A DNA stretch of 64,000 bases from Lutibaculum sp963816555 (GCA_963816555.1 CAWFLD010000004.1:744001-808000); one strand, 5' to 3'. Shown: positions 36,811-46,788, numbered from the stretch's first letter. Made by a program: numbers and translations. The notes: a model not told the origin generated them from the sequence alone.

Positions 36811-36920
36811 ATCGAGGCCGCCCGGGTCGCCTCGCAGCGTCCCGGGCGCTAGGTTGTGGCGAAGCGCGGCGGGGCCCGCCGACGCCCCGCCTGGACACAC
36901 CACAGCGAGCACCCCACCGA

Positions 36921-37577
36921 ATGGAACGAGCCGACGCGACCGAAAGCCAGCGAACCCTCGTCACAGGCTGCATCCTGGCGGGCGGGCTGTCGCGCCGCAT
37001 GGGCGGCGGCGACAAGAGCCTGAAGGCGCTGGCCGGCCGGCCGATGCTCGCCCACGTGATCGACCGCCTGACGCCGCAGGTCGGGAGCGTGGTTCTGAAC
37101 GCCAACGGCGACACCGACCGCTTCGCCGAGTTCGCCCTGCCGGTGCAGCCCGACCTCGTGGAGGGTCATCCCGGGCCGCTGGCCGGCGTGCTGGCGGGGA
37201 TGAGATGGGCCGAGGCCAACACGCCCGACGCCCGCTACGTCGTCACCGCGGCCACCGACACGCCGTTCTTCCCGCGCGACCTCGTGGCGCGGATGCTCGA
37301 GGCGGCCGAGGGGCGCACGCGCATCGTGCTCGCGCATTCCGGCGAGCGGGTGCACCCGGTGTTCGGCCTGTGGCCCGTCGCGCTGGCCGGCGATCTCGAG
37401 CGGGCGGTGCGCGAGGAGGAGTTGCGCAAGGTGCTCGTCTGGGTCTACGGCCACGACAATTGCGAGGTCGACTTCCCGGTCCGGCAGGTCGGCGGCATGG
37501 AGCTCGACCCGTTCTTCAACGCCAACACGCCGGACGACATGGAGATGGCCGAGAAGCTTCTGAAGGAGGCGGCATGA
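36921..37577 (+). CDS. mobA: Molybdenum cofactor guanylyltransferase MobA
   Basis: 218 residues. MobA joins GMP to molybdopterin, making the MGD form that formate dehydrogenase uses. The nucleotide-binding start reads GCILAGGLSRRMGGGDKSLKAL, then HPGPLAGVLAGM, VVTAATDTPFFPRDL and the final FFNANTPDDMEMAE. Its stop overlaps the mobB start (ATGA), and mobB overlaps moeA in the same way, so mobA-mobB-moeA is one tight operon. Confidence 0.95.
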   Translation: MERADATESQRTLVTGCILAGGLSRRMGGGDKSLKALAGRPMLAHVIDRLTPQVGSVVLNANGDTDRFAEFALPVQPDLVEGHPGPLAGVLAGMRWAEANTPDARYVVTAATDTPFFPRDLVARMLEAAEGRTRIVLAHSGERVHPVFGLWPVALAGDLERAVREEELRKVLVWVYGHDNCEVDFPVRQVGGMELDPFFNANTPDDMEMAEKLLKEAA

Positions 37578-38104
37578 TCCGCGTCTTCGGCGTCACCGGC
37601 TGGAAGAACTCGGGCAAGACGACGCTGACGGAACGGCTGATCGCGGAGCTTTCCCGCCGCGGCTACCGGGTCGCCTCGCTCAAGCACGCGCACCATTCCT
37701 TCGACATCGACCGCGAGGGCACCAATTCCTGGCGCCACCGCGCGGCAGGCGCCGGCGAGGTGGCGATCGTCTCCTCCGGCCGCTGGGCGGTGATCAACGA
37801 GCTGCGCGGCGCCGAGGAGCCGACGATGGAGGAGATGCTGGCGAAGCTCTCGCCCTGCGACGTCGTGGTCGTCGAGGGCTACAAGCGCGAGAGCCACCCC
37901 AAGATCGAGTGCCGGCGCCGCGAGGCGAAGAGCCGGGAGCCGCTGGCGGCCTCGGACCCGCACATCCTCGCCGTCGCCAGCGACCACGACACCGACACGG
38001 GCGGCCTGCCCCGCTTCGATCTCGACGACGTGGCGGCCATCGCCGACTTCGTCGTCGCGCGGCTGGCGCTCCCCCGAACGGAACAGGCGGATCTCGACGC
38101 ATGA
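37574..38104 (+). CDS. mobB: Molybdopterin-guanine dinucleotide biosynthesis protein MobB
   Basis: 176 residues. P-loop at the start (VFGVTGWKNSGKTTLTERLI), then SLKHAHHSFDIDREGTNSWRH and VVVVEGYKRESHPKIECRR, as in MobB, a GTP-binding helper of MobA. Full length, and coupled on both sides. Confidence 0.95.
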   Translation: MIRVFGVTGWKNSGKTTLTERLIAELSRRGYRVASLKHAHHSFDIDREGTNSWRHRAAGAGEVAIVSSGRWAVINELRGAEEPTMEEMLAKLSPCDVVVVEGYKRESHPKIECRRREAKSREPLAASDPHILAVASDHDTDTGGLPRFDLDDVAAIADFVVARLALPRTEQADLDA

Positions 38105-39381
38105 GCAACAAGACGCCCCGGCGGCTGATCGACGACTGCTTTCTCACCGACAAGGAGCGGCTGACGCACGAGGAAGCCCTGAGCATCCTGAAGGACCGGC
38201 TGTCGCCGGTGGCCGACCTCGCCGCGGTGAAGCTCGCGGACGCGACCGGCCGCATCGCCGCCGACGCCGTGCTCGCGCCGCGGCCCGTGCCGGCCGCCGA
38301 CAACGCCGCGGTCGACGGCTACGCCTTCTCGCTGGCCGACTACGCCGCGACCGGCGGCTTCTTCCCCGTCGCCGGGCGGGTGCCGGCCGGGCACCCGACG
38401 CACGAGACGCTGCCGATCGGCGCGGCCGCGCGCATCTTCACCGGCGCGGTCATGCCGCCGCGCGCCGACACGGTGGCGATGCAGGAGGACTGCGAGACGC
38501 ACGAGCAGGACGGGCAGGACTTCGTCATCATCCCGCCGGGGCTGAAGCAGGGCGCCAACCGCCGCCGCGCCGGCGAGGACCTCGCGCAGGGGACCGCGCT
38601 GTTCGAGGCCGGCCAGGTGCTGCGGCCGCAGGACGTGGCGGCGGCGGCGAGCGTCGGGGCGGGCGAGATCACCTGCTACGAGCGCCTGAAGGTCGCGGTG
38701 CTGTCGACCGGCGACGAGGTGCTCGAGCCGGGCGATGCGTTCCGCGAGGGCGCCGTCTACGACGCCAACCGCCCGCTCCTGCGCGGGCTGCTCGGCGGCC
38801 TGCCCGTCGAGGTGACCGACCTCGGCATCCTGCCGGACCGGCGCGAGGCGGTGCTGGAGACGATCACCGAGGCGGCGCGGACGCACCATGCCATCCTGAC
38901 GACCGGCGGGGCGAGCCGCGGCGAGGAGGACCACATCGTCACCGCGCTCGACGAGCTCGGCTCGCGGCACATGTGGCAGCTCGCGATCAAGCCCGGCCGG
39001 CCGATGACCTTCGGCCAGATCGGCGACTGCGTGTTCCTCGGCCTGCCCGGCAACCCGGTCGCCGCCTTCGTCTGCTTCCGCCTCTACGTGCGCCCCGCCC
39101 TGCTCCGGCTCGGCGGGGCCGACTGGATCGAGCCGCGCCGGACACGCCTCAAGGCGCGCTTCGCGCTGAAGTCGAAGGCCGACCGCCGCGAGTTCCTGCG
39201 CGGAATCCTGACCGTCGAGGACGGCCACGTCACGGGCGTCGACAAGTTCGACCGCGACGGGTCGGGCCTCATCACGGGCTTGCGCGAGGCGGACGGGCTG
39301 ATCGAGATCCCGGAAGCGACGACCGAGGTGAAGGAGGGCGACGAGGTCGCCTTCATCCCGTGGGGCGAGATCGGCGGCTAG
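38101..39381 (+). CDS. moeA: Molybdopterin molybdotransferase MoeA
   Basis: 426 residues. MoeA inserts molybdate into adenylated molybdopterin. Seen: PVPAADNAAVDGYAFSLADY, GAAARIFTGAVMPPRADTV, VLSTGDEVLEPG, ILTTGGASRGEEDH and FLGLPGNPVAAFVCF, all the standard MoeA blocks, with the C-terminal barrel following. The first 20 residues (TPRRLIDDCFLTDKERLTHE) form a short lead. It is the last gene of the mob-moe operon; its end overlaps the convergent esterase by 4 bases. Confidence 0.95.
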   Translation: MSNKTPRRLIDDCFLTDKERLTHEEALSILKDRLSPVADLAAVKLADATGRIAADAVLAPRPVPAADNAAVDGYAFSLADYAATGGFFPVAGRVPAGHPTHETLPIGAAARIFTGAVMPPRADTVAMQEDCETHEQDGQDFVIIPPGLKQGANRRRAGEDLAQGTALFEAGQVLRPQDVAAAASVGAGEITCYERLKVAVLSTGDEVLEPGDAFREGAVYDANRPLLRGLLGGLPVEVTDLGILPDRREAVLETITEAARTHHAILTTGGASRGEEDHIVTALDELGSRHMWQLAIKPGRPMTFGQIGDCVFLGLPGNPVAAFVCFRLYVRPALLRLGGADWIEPRRTRLKARFALKSKADRREFLRGILTVEDGHVTGVDKFDRDGSGLITGLREADGLIEIPEATTEVKEGDEVAFIPWGEIGG

Positions 39382-40259
39382 CGCGCCGCCTCCCCCGTGC
39401 TGCGGCGGATGAACGCCACGACGTCGTCGCGCACCGGCGCGAGCAGGCTGACGGGATCGCCGAGCGTGCCGATCAGCAGGGCGTGGCTGAGGCCGTCGTA
39501 GTAGCGCTCCTCCACGCTCGCGCCGGACGTGCGCAGCGCCGCGGCGAGCACCCTGGTGTTGCGCGGCGAGACCGTGTCGTCGCCCCTGGCGGCGCCGAGG
39601 AAGACCGGCGGCACCGGCTGCCCGACATGGTTGATCGGCTGCGTGTCCTTCAGGCTCGGCGCGGGCGCGAAGATCTCCTCCAGCGTCTCGTCGTCGAGCG
39701 GCAGGAAGTCGTACGGCCCGGCGAGCCCGATCACCGCGCTCAGGTCGCGGTCGGGCCGCATGCCGACGTCGCCGAGCCAGCGGCGGTCGAGCGCCAGCAT
39801 CGCCGCGTTGTAGGCGCCGGCGGAATGGCCCATCAGCACGAGCTTGTGCGGATCGCCGCCATAGGTGCCGGCATGGTCGCGGGCCCAGCGCAGGGCGGCG
39901 GCGTTGTCGCGCAGGAACGCGGGATAGCGGGCCTCCGGATAGACGCGGTAGTCCGGGATCACGGCGACGATGCCGCGCGCGGCGAGCGCCTTGCCGACGA
40001 AGGCGTACATGTCCTTGTCGCCGCTGTCCCAGCTGCCGCCGTAGAGGAAGACCACCACCGGCGCGCCGCCCCGCACGCTCTCCGGCGCATAGACGTCGAG
40101 GCGGTGGCGCGGGCCTTCGGCATAGGCGACGTCGTGGACCTGGCGCACGCCGAGCCCCGGCTGCAGCGCGTTCAGGACCGAGGCGCCGGTGCAGTCCGTC
40201 AGCAAGGATGCGGCCGCGACGAGGACGGCGGCCGGAAGAAGGCGTGCCAGGAGCGTCAT
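39378..40259 (-). CDS. Lipoprotein alpha/beta hydrolase (esterase)
   Basis: 293 residues. Lipoprotein signal (AVLVAAASLLTDC), then HRLDVYAPES, the oxyanion region VVVFLYGGSWDSGDK, nucleophile motif LMGHSAGAYNAAM, the acid in GAARGDDTVSPRN and the His in GLSHALLIG: a complete triad of the BD-FAE/carboxylesterase type. It probably acts at the inner or outer membrane on ester substrates. It is convergent with moeA. Confidence 0.88.
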   Translation of the reverse strand: MTLLARLLPAAVLVAAASLLTDCTGASVLNALQPGLGVRQVHDVAYAEGPRHRLDVYAPESVRGGAPVVVFLYGGSWDSGDKDMYAFVGKALAARGIVAVIPDYRVYPEARYPAFLRDNAAALRWARDHAGTYGGDPHKLVLMGHSAGAYNAAMLALDRRWLGDVGMRPDRDLSAVIGLAGPYDFLPLDDETLEEIFAPAPSLKDTQPINHVGQPVPPVFLGAARGDDTVSPRNTRVLAAALRTSGASVEERYYDGLSHALLIGTLGDPVSLLAPVRDDVVAFIRRSTGEAAR

Positions 40260-40428
40260 GGGGAACCCGTATCGTTGTTCGCCGGCGGCTGCGCCGGACC
40301 CGGAGATCGCGCAAGATCCTGGATCGCGCGCAGACCCTGCGGACTACTACGTCCGGGAGGCCCGGGCGGTTCGCCGCGGCGCGCGATTGCGGGCCGCACC
40401 GGACCCGGAGCGGGGGTCGTCGAAGGGG

Positions 40429-41727
40429 TCAGGCGGGGAGCGGCGCCTCTTCCGCGCGCCTGGCGACGGCTGCCCCGCCGGCCACGATGCGGTCGCGCCC
40501 CGTCCGCTTCGCCTCGTAGAGACGGGCGTCCGCGCAGGCGATGAGCGTCGGCAGGTCGCGGCCGTCGGCCGGGCCGCTGGCGACGCCGATGCTGAGCGTC
40601 AGCCCCTTCGAGGCGCCGGGGCGGTCGGCGGACGCGGCGGCGACGCGGAGCCTCTCGGCGAGCCGAAGGGCCTCCTCGCCGTCGAGCCCGGCGCAGAGCA
40701 GCACGAACTCCTCGCCGCCGTAGCGGAACAGGAGATCCTCGTCGCGCACCGTCGCGGCGAGCTCGCGCGCGAGGGCCCGCAGCGCGTCGTCGCCGGCGCT
40801 GTGGCCGAAGCGGTCGTTGATCGACTTGAAGTGATCGACATCCATCATGATCAGGCTGAGCGGCCGGCGCAGGGCGAAGGTCCGCTGGACGTGCCGGTGC
40901 GCCTCGCGCTCGAAGCGGCCGCGGTCGAGCAGCCCGGTGAGCCCGTCCCGGCCGGAGCTCTCGAGGAGCTCCTCGTAGCGCTGCCGGTAGGTGAGGACAT
41001 CGAACAGGTCCCACAGCCGGCGCGGCTCGTGATGCGCCGGCTCCTTCTCGAAGAACACGAGGTAGATGCCGGTCAGCAGGGCGAAGACGAGCGCCGACCC
41101 CATCTTGGCGACCCACCCGCCGATCAGCACCGAGACGGGCACGCCCGTCAGCACGTGCAGGGCCGCATAGAAGCCGACCTGGTCGAACGTCAGCACGGTC
41201 GCCAGACAGATCGTCAGGCGGAAGACGAAATGGCCGCGGATCGAGCTGGCGACCCTCTCCCAGAGGAGAATGATCATGATGGCGTCGACGTAGAGCAGCG
41301 TCGTGCCCCAGATCATCAGCCAGCCCATCTCGTCGACGAAGGCGAGGTCGGCGGAGCGGCCCGGCACCGGCGGCACCACCATGTGCTGGCGCATGATCAG
41401 GACGAGGGCGACCATCAGGAAGTTGCCCATCAGCAGCCCGTAGATCGGCTGGCGCACCGCGCTCGCATCCTCCTTGATGTAGAGGAGAAGCAGCATGCAG
41501 AGCTTGCCGGAGAACAGGACGGTCGAGCCGGGCGAGATGATGCCGAACGGCAGCGCGATGTAGAAGACCGCCGCCAGGTACGTCTCGACGAAGTGCATGA
41601 CGCCGAGCGCGCAGAGGAAGATGCCGATGCCGAACCGGCCGCGCGCCCGGAACAGGCCGGTCATCACCGCGAAATAGACGCAGGCCTCCAGCAGAAGCAG
41701 GAGGCTGTTGAAGATCGTGTTGGGCAC
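40429..41727 (-). CDS. Membrane diguanylate cyclase
   Basis: 432 residues. The first 240 residues hold seven or so hydrophobic helices, with the pattern of a membrane sensory domain; then a GGDEF domain (DGLTGLLDRGRFER, MMDVDHFKSINDRFGHSAGD, RYGGEEFVLLCAGLDGEE, LTLSIGVASG). The active site GGEEF is intact and an RxxD inhibitory site (RDED) lies exactly five residues before it, so it should make cyclic-di-GMP with product inhibition. The signal sensed is unknown. The 169 bases downstream show nothing coding; the upstream spacer has a tandem TTACCGA near 41763-41780. Confidence 0.9.
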   Translation of the reverse strand: MPNTIFNSLLLLLEACVYFAVMTGLFRARGRFGIGIFLCALGVMHFVETYLAAVFYIALPFGIISPGSTVLFSGKLCMLLLLYIKEDASAVRQPIYGLLMGNFLMVALVLIMRQHMVVPPVPGRSADLAFVDEMGWLMIWGTTLLYVDAIMIILLWERVASSIRGHFVFRLTICLATVLTFDQVGFYAALHVLTGVPVSVLIGGWVAKMGSALVFALLTGIYLVFFEKEPAHHEPRRLWDLFDVLTYRQRYEELLESSGRDGLTGLLDRGRFEREAHRHVQRTFALRRPLSLIMMDVDHFKSINDRFGHSAGDDALRALARELAATVRDEDLLFRYGGEEFVLLCAGLDGEEALRLAERLRVAAASADRPGASKGLTLSIGVASGPADGRDLPTLIACADARLYEAKRTGRDRIVAGGAAVARRAEEAPLPA

Positions 41728-41894
41728 GGGCGGATCCGGATCGGCGTCGTTCGGAGGTTACCGATTGCTTACCGACAATCTGGCCGCACAAGGTTAATGA
41801 AAATTAGACAAATGGCCGCGGAACGGCACGAATTCCGGTCGACGCCGGCATTTTTCCGGTCTTTCCCGCGACCTCGACCCGTTCCTGCGGTCCG

Positions 41895-43202
41895 CTACCG
41901 CAGGCCCGCCCGTGGCTCCGCCGACTTCCTCCGCGGCTTCTTCGCCGCGTCGGCGGCGTCCTGCAGCGGCTGGGTCAGGAAATCGCCCGTCGCCTCGACC
42001 GTGCTGCCGACGTCGGAGCTCAGGCGCTCGATCCGCTCGTCGTAGCTGCGACGCGTGTCGTCGTCGAGCACGGCGATCGGCGCCGAGACGATGAGACCTG
42101 CCGCCGCGCCGACATTCGCGCCGGTGGCGGTCGCGAGGTCGGTGAGGCGGTCGCCGACGCCCATCTGGAAGGTCGAGAGGTCCTGGCCGCTGGCGAGCTG
42201 CCGGCCGAGCAGGCGAACCGCCTGCGGCGCCTGCGCGAAGGTGCCGTGGTTGAGGTAGTCGCCGGACTTGACGCCCGTGAGGTCGACGACGGTGATGTTG
42301 TCGCGGGCGAGCTCGCTCCGGTACGGCTCCTGCAGCGGATCGATCGCGCCGAGCCGGGCCGAGCTGCCCCACACGCGCTTCGAGACGGCCAGCGCCCGGT
42401 CGTTGCGCGACACGAACAGCGTGAAGCGCGGCCCCTTCCCTTCGATGGTCGCGATCTGCGTGCGGAAGACGTCGACGTCGACGTCGGGCGCGGCGAGGAT
42501 CACGTCGCCGATCTTGGGATAGACCCGGCCGTGGCGGATCGCCATCTGGCGGAGCGCCTCGAGCGTCACCCAGTTGCCCATGGAATGCGCGAGCACCGTG
42601 ATCTCGCCGACCGAGCGGTCGTTGGCGAGCTTCGTGAGCAGGTGCTCCAGCGCGTCGCGCGAGTAGTTCGCGCTCTCGCGGTCGTAGGCGTAGTCGAGCA
42701 GGCTGCCGCCGGACGGCCAGGTGAACAGCACCGGCACGCTGGCCGCGCCGGAATCGTGGACGATCTGCGCCAGCCGGTAGACCGCGTCCTCGAAGCCGTT
42801 GTTGTAGCCGTGGATGAAGACGAGCACGTGCCGGCCGCGCCGCGCCGTCTTGTCGGCGAGCCGGTCGAACGCCGTGTCCTCCGAGATGCGGTCCGCCTTC
42901 GTGGTCACGAATTCCTTCGAGGGATCGGCCGGCAGCCGCTTCGGCCACTGCACCTCGCCCACCTGGCGGTTCTGGTCGGGCGGGATCGACACCTCGATGT
43001 CGGCATAGGCCAGCGCCGCGCCGCGGGCGCCCGAGAACATCAGGCCCGGCTTGTCCGGCGTCGGGCTGCGCGTCGTCGCGATCAGCATCTCGACGCGCGA
43101 CGTGTCGCCGACGTCGCCGGCATAGGGCACGAGAACGCCCTGCGCCCGGCTGGCGCAGCCGGCGAGAAAGACGAGGAGAAGCAGGGGGGCGAGCCGTCCC
43201 AT
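41895..43202 (-). CDS. DUF900-type alpha/beta hydrolase lipoprotein
   Basis: About 435 residues. The ATG at 43202 gives a compact lipoprotein signal (LAPLLLLVFLAGC); starts at 43250 and 43292 are longer alternatives. The body has the DUF900 esterase features: MLIATTRSPTPDKPG, VLVFIHGYNNGFEDAVYRLAQ, VPVLFTWPSGGSLLDYAYDRES, nucleophile VLAHSMGNWVTLEAL and DVILAAPDVDVDVF. The last 100 residues are Ala/Gly-rich then basic (KKPRRKSAEP), unusual for the family. Substrate unknown. Confidence 0.85.
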   Translation of the reverse strand: MGRLAPLLLLVFLAGCASRAQGVLVPYAGDVGDTSRVEMLIATTRSPTPDKPGLMFSGARGAALAYADIEVSIPPDQNRQVGEVQWPKRLPADPSKEFVTTKADRISEDTAFDRLADKTARRGRHVLVFIHGYNNGFEDAVYRLAQIVHDSGAASVPVLFTWPSGGSLLDYAYDRESANYSRDALEHLLTKLANDRSVGEITVLAHSMGNWVTLEALRQMAIRHGRVYPKIGDVILAAPDVDVDVFRTQIATIEGKGPRFTLFVSRNDRALAVSKRVWGSSARLGAIDPLQEPYRSELARDNITVVDLTGVKSGDYLNHGTFAQAPQAVRLLGRQLASGQDLSTFQMGVGDRLTDLATATGANVGAAAGLIVSAPIAVLDDDTRRSYDERIERLSSDVGSTVEATGDFLTQPLQDAADAAKKPRRKSAEPRAGLR

Positions 43203-43417
43203 CGCCGGCAGGCGGCGGGAGGCGGGGCTGGGCACGGCGAACATCGACATGCGGCGCACCATAGCCGCACCTCGCGGCTCGCCAAACAACAAACACGTGA
43301 GCGCGGATGCCGTGACGTTACCCCCGTTGCATCGCTGCGAGGATTAGGGCGAAGATCAGGCCAAGGCCCGCAAAGCGGGACCAAGAAAGACAAGCACTTC
43401 CAGGGGAACAGCACAGC

Positions 43418-44189
43418 ATGCGTCAACTTACCCGGCTCGCCCTCGCAGCCGCCGCCCTCGTCGCCGCCAGCGGACTGGCACAGGCCCAGGACAAGCTCCG
43501 CATCGGGACCGAAGGCGCCTACCCGCCCTTCAACTACTTCAACTCCGACCACGAGCTCGTCGGCTTCGACATCGACATCGCCAAGGCGCTCTGCGACGAG
43601 ATGAACGTCAGTTGCGAGTTCGTCGCGCAGGACTGGGACGGCATCATCCCCGCCCTCCTGGCGAAGAAGTACGACGCGATCATCGCCTCGATGTCGATCA
43701 CCGCCCGAGCGCAAGCAGGTCGTCGACTTCTCCGACAAGTACTACAAGACGCCGGCCCGTTTCGCGGCGCCGAAGGAGACCGAGATCACCGAGGTCACGC
43801 CGAAGGCGCTGGCCGGCAAGACGCTCGGCGCCCAGTCCTCGACGACGCACGCCAACTATCTCGAGGACGTCTATGCCGACTCCGACGTCAAGCTCTACCC
43901 GACCCAGGACGAGGCGAACGCCGACCTGGCGGCCGGGCGGCTCGACGCGGTCCTCGCCGACTCCGTCGTGCTCTACGAGTGGCTGAACAAGACCGACGAG
44001 GGCAAGTGCTGCGCCTTCGTCGGCGAGCCGCAGACCGATCCCGAGTATTTCGGCGAGGGCGTCGGCATCGCCGTGCGCAAGGGCGAGGACGACCTCAGGG
44101 AGAGGTTCAACAAGGCCATCGCCGCGATCCGCGAGAACGGCACCTACCAGAAGATCAACGACAAGTACTTCCCGTTCTCGATCTACTGA
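43418..44189 (+). CDS. Polar amino-acid ABC transporter, substrate-binding protein (one apparent frameshift)
   Basis: About 256 residues. Signal peptide (LALAAAALVAASGLAQA), then KLRIGTEGAYPPFNYFNSD, LVGFDIDIAKALCDEM, WDGIIPALLAKKYDAIIASMSI as in lysine/arginine/ornithine or histidine binding proteins. An extra C at about 43705 breaks the frame just before ERKQVVDFSDKYY; the rest (GKTLGAQSSTTHANYLED, AGRLDAVLADSVVLYEW) is in the next frame to the stop at 44189. The two permease genes follow; the ATPase is not in the window. Confidence 0.88.
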
Positions 44190-44214
44190 GCGGGCGGGCG
44201 ACCAACCTTGCGGA

Positions 44215-44241
44215 GCCGCGGGGGCACGAGTGCCCCGCGGC
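44215..44241 (+). terminator. Intercistronic stem-loop after the binding-protein gene
   Basis: GCCGCGGGGGCA-CGAG-TGCCCCGCGGC forms a long stem with one bulged G. Such hairpins after periplasmic binding-protein genes protect the upstream mRNA and lower expression of the permeases. No T-run follows. Confidence 0.5.
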
Positions 44242-44269
44242 CCGCGTCACCTCTCGATAGGGGGACGCG

Positions 44270-44979
44270 CTCCTGCTCGAACTGCTCTCATTCGGCTCCG
44301 GCGGCTGGGGCGACGAGATCGCGGCGGGGACGCTGCTGACCGTCGAGCTCGCGCTCGCGACGCTGCCGTTCGGGCTGGTGATCGGCTTCGCCGTCGCGCT
44401 GATGCGCAACGCGGAAAGGCGCGAGCCTGCAGCGCGCCGGGCGAGATCTTCACGACGGTCTTCCGCGGGCTGCCCGAGCTCCTGACCCTCTTCATCGTCT
44501 ATTACGGCGGCCAGATGCTGCTGCAGCGGGTGGTCGGCCTGTTCGCCGACACCTATGTCGAGGTCAACCAGTTCGTCGCGGGCATGGTGGCGCTCGGCCT
44601 CGTCTTCGCGGCCTTCTCCTCCGAGGTCTTCCTGGCCGCGCTGCGCGCCATCCCCGTCGGCCAGCCCGAGGCCGCCTTCGCGCTCGGGCTGAACCGCCGG
44701 CAGACGCTGCGCCTCGATCATCATGCCGCAGCTCGTCCGCTCGCGCTGCCCGGCATCGCCAATCTCTGGCTCGTGCTCCTGAAGGACACCTCGCTCGTCT
44801 CGGTGATCGCGCTCAACGACCTGCTGCGCCAGACGAACATCGCCGTCGGCGCGACGAAGGAGCCGTTCCTCTTCTACCTCGTCGCCTGCCTGATCTACCT
44901 CGTCATGTCGATCATCTCCTCGATCGGCATCACCGCCATCGAGCGCTGGTCGGAACGCGGCGACGTGAGGCCGGCGTGA
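44270..44979 (+). pseudogene. Amino-acid ABC transporter permease 1 (several apparent frameshifts)
   Basis: HisQ/HisM-type permease. Pieces in changing frames read LLELLSFGSGGWGDEIAAGT, LLTVELALATLPFGLVIGF, EIFTTVFRGLPELLTLFIVYYGG, the EAA-loop EAAFALGLNRRQTLRLIIMPQ, then LALPGIANLWLVLLKDTSLV and a clean C-terminus. Frame changes lie near 44425, 44440, 44712 and 44745; the last two compensate within about 33 bases, a pattern typical of sequence error. No ATG, GTG or TTG is in frame at the start, so the start itself is probably misread; the coordinate is approximate. Stop and next start overlap (ATGATG). Confidence 0.8.
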
Positions 44980-45690
44980 TGGATTTCGACGTCCTCGTGC
45001 GCTACGGGCCGCGCCTCCTCGAGGGGCTCCTGGTGACGGTCGAGCTCGTCGCGATCTCCTGCTCGATCGGCGCGGTGCTGGCCTTCCCCGTCGCCCTGGC
45101 GCGGCGCGTCGAAATGGCGGTGGCTGCGCTGGCTGACCTTCGGCTACGTCTACTTCTTCCGCGGCACGCCGCTCCTGGCGCAGCTCTTCCTCGTCTATTA
45201 CGGCGCCGGCCAGTTCCGCCCCTCCCTCGAGGCGGCCGGCCTTTGGTGGTCTGTTCCGCGACGCCTTCTTCTGCGCCGTCTTCACCTTCACGCTCAACAC
45301 GGCCGCCTACCAGGCGGAGATCCTGCGCGGCGCGATCCAGTCCGTGCCCACGGCCAGACGGAGGCCGCGGAATCGCTGGGCCTGCCGTGGCGCGTCACCT
45401 TCATGAAGATCGTGCTGCCGCAGGCCTACATCATCGCGCTGCGCCCGATCGGCAACGAGGTGATCCTGATGATCAAGGCCTCGGCGATCGCCGCCATCGT
45501 CACCGTGTTCGACCTGATGGGGGCCACCCGCCTCGCCTTCGCGCGCTCCTTCGACTTCCAGGTCTATCTGTGGGCGGCCGTCCTCTATCTCGTCCTCGTC
45601 GAGATCCTGCGGCGCGTCTGGAACCATCTCGAGTTCCGCCTGACGCGGCATCTGCGGCCGGCCCCTGACTCCGGCGCCCCTATCGGTTAA
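44976..45690 (+). pseudogene. Amino-acid ABC transporter permease 2 (three apparent frameshifts)
   Basis: Second HisM-type permease: MDFDVLVRYGPRLLEGLLVT, VELVAISCSIGAVLAFPVAL, then in other frames FGYVYFFRGTPLLAQLFLVYYG and FTLNTAAYQAEILRGAIQSV, and the EAA loop TEAAESLGLPWRVTFMKIVLPQ followed by AYIIALRPIGNEVILMIKASA. Frame changes occur near 45100, 45245 and 45350; the last is a missing C in the Pro-His-Gly-Gln codons. It should pair with permease 1 in the membrane. Confidence 0.82.
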
Positions 45691-45734
45691 AACCGGCAGA
45701 TACACCGAATTCGAAACACCGGGAGGACTGGGAA

Positions 45735-46607
45735 ATGGCGAAAGTCGCGTTCATCGGCCTTGGGGTCATGGGCTATCCGATGGCCGGGCACCTGAAGAAC
45801 AAGGGCGGCCACGACGTCACCGTCTACAACCGCACCGCGGCGAAGGCGGAGAAGTGGGCCGAGCAGTTCGGCGGCTCGCACGCGCCCACGCCGAAGGAAG
45901 CGGCCGAGGGCTGCGACTTCGTGTTCTGCTGCGTCGGCAACGACGACGACCTCCGCGACGGTGACGCTCGGCGCCGACGGCGCCTTCCACGGCATGAAGT
46001 CCGGCGCGCGTCTTCATCGACAACACCACGGCGTCGGCCTCGATCGCCCGCGAGCTCTACGCCGCCGCCCGCGAGGCCGGCTTCGGCTTCCTCGACGCGC
46101 CCGTGTCCGGCGGCCAGGCCGGCGCCGAGAACGGCGCGCTGACCGTCATGTGCGGCGGCGACGAGGAGGTCTACAACCGGGCCGAGCCGGTCATCCAGGC
46201 CTACGCCAAGATGGTCGGCCTGATGGGCGAGGCCGGCGCCGGCCAGCTCACCAAGATGGTCAACCAGATCTGCATCGCCGGCCTCGTGCAGGGCCTCTCG
46301 GAGGGCATCGCCTTCGGCCAGGCCTGCCGGGCTCGACGTCGCCAAGGTGATCGGCGTGATCTCCAAGGGCGCGGCGCAGTCCTGGCAGATGGAGAACCGC
46401 TGGGAGACGATGGTCGCCGGCAAGTTCGACTTCGGCTTCGCCGTCGACTGGATGCGCAAGGACCTCGGCATCTGCCTCGAGGAGGCCAAGAACAACGGCG
46501 CGAGCCTGCCCGTCACCGCCCTCGTCGACCAGTTCTACGGCGACGTGCAGAAGATGGGCGGCAAGCGCTGGGACACGTCGAGCCTGATCGCCCGCCTGAA
46601 GAAGTAG
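45735..46607 (+). pseudogene. NAD(P)-dependent beta-hydroxyacid dehydrogenase, 3-hydroxyisobutyrate type (three apparent frameshifts)
   Basis: Rossmann start VAFIGLGVMGYPMAGHLKNKG, then in successive frames VTLGADGAFHGMKSG, VFIDNTTASASIARELY, DAPVSGGQAGAENGALTVMCGG (substrate motif), the catalytic Lys in GQLTKMVNQICIAG and a C-terminal DFGFAVDWMRKDLGICLEEA. Frame changes lie near 45955, 46010 and 46325. The family oxidises 3-hydroxyisobutyrate, tartronate semialdehyde or similar acids. GGGAGGACTGGGAA precedes the ATG. It follows permease 2 by 44 bases. Confidence 0.83.
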
Positions 46608-46614
46608 GCGCTGC

Positions 46615-46644
46615 CGGGCGTGGCGGCGCAGGTCGCCACGCCCG
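46615..46644 (+). terminator. Terminator hairpin after the dehydrogenase gene
   Basis: Perfect 11-bp stem CGGGCGTGGCG / CGCCACGCCCG (46615-46625 and 46634-46644) with an 8-base loop, just past the stop. Followed by CCCTCTC, not a clear T-run. The next 140 bases to the lrp stop show no convincing gene. Confidence 0.6.
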
Positions 46645-46788
46645 CCCTCTCAGGCCGGCCGGCAGGTCAGGACGCCCTCGCCCTCCCTGGCCCCGGGACA
46701 CCAGTCCGAGCCGGGCACGTTCGCAAGGCTGTCCAGCTCGTTCCGGGCCTCCGGAAGCTGCCGCTCCGCGCGCGATGCGCGCGGCGCC

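Noticed and set aside
46650..46788. Possible small minus-strand gene ending LTCRPA after lrp
   Set aside because: No usable start codon in a sensible place, no ribosome site and no recognisable family; a hairpin terminator overlaps the neighbouring spacer.
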